A stretch of DNA of 6,654 nucleotides from assembly GCA_028278125.1 (NCBI GenBank), contig JANQEY010000304.1:1-6654 (forward strand), written 5' to 3'. Every line of letters begins with the position of its first letter. Position 1 is the stretch's first letter. Origin of the DNA: a bacterium. Lineage in GTDB: Bacteria; Electryoneota; Electryoneia; Electryoneales; Electryoneaceae. Below the pieces are notes generated by a model. The model was not told where the DNA came from. It did no database searches and was given only the letters and a program-made list of their open reading frames with translations. Shown here piece by piece: positions 6,605 to 6,654 of this stretch. The position numbers and the translations under genes are program-made.

Positions 6605-6635
6605 TTTCCCGGGATGCACTGATCCCGGGCTACCT
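6605..6635 (+). repeat. Palindromic repeat, family A, copy 3
   Basis: CCCGGGAT (6608-6615), loop GCACTG, ATCCCGGG (6622-6629), then CTACCT. It has a perfect stem, and its right flank CTACCT followed by a T-rich stretch and ACCG resembles that of copy 1 at 1588. It lies 14 bases after the family B copy. Confidence 0.9.
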
Positions 6636-6654
6636 GTTTTGACCGAATCGCTAC

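Noticed and set aside
6486..6654. Open frame on the plus strand from a GTG at 6486 running off the right edge
   Set aside because: It is a translation of the family A and B repeats and low-value spacer, has no ribosome-binding site and gives an arginine-rich peptide with no domain character.

Overview
The window looks like a chromosomal segment from a bacterium of the FCB (Fibrobacterota-Chlorobiota-Bacteroidota) superphylum or an allied candidate phylum. Three things suggest this. A secreted hydrolase ends in a YPNPFN-type C-terminal sorting domain, as on type IX secretion cargo. A DUF3467 protein is present, and MraY ends in the Bacteroidota-like TLKLR. Base composition is moderate with AT-rich intergenic stretches. 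Nothing indicates phage, plasmid or IS origin. The exact phylum cannot be fixed by reading alone.

Layout. Positions 1-947 (minus) hold the first 315 residues of the AAA+ ATPase RarA/MgsA, cut by the left edge. It diverges from a 106-residue DUF3467 gene (1193-1513, plus), which ends in a clean intrinsic terminator. A 220-bp spacer with three hairpin repeats follows. A leftward three-gene block then covers 1784-6395. Read in transcription order it is murG (with a C-terminal extension of about 290 residues), mraY and a secreted beta-lactamase-family serine hydrolase. The right end (6396-6654) carries no convincing gene and holds further copies of the same hairpin repeats.

How the genes fit together. 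MraY makes lipid I (undecaprenyl-PP-MurNAc-pentapeptide) and MurG adds GlcNAc to make lipid II. Here the two genes overlap by ATGA, so the two consecutive membrane steps are translationally coupled. The order murG-mraY, with no murD or ftsW between, is not the usual dcw arrangement. The serine hydrolase is exported and could act on the envelope, but its substrate cannot be read from sequence.

Most notable points: (1) MurG is fused in one uninterrupted frame to a HEAT-like helical-repeat domain. (2) MraY keeps its catalytic aspartates but has lost the usual E-x-x-S-V-x-x-Q motif and the third His of the HHH motif. (3) Two families of small palindromic repeats lie on both sides of the murG-mraY-hydrolase block, and part of one copy forms the murG ribosome-binding site.
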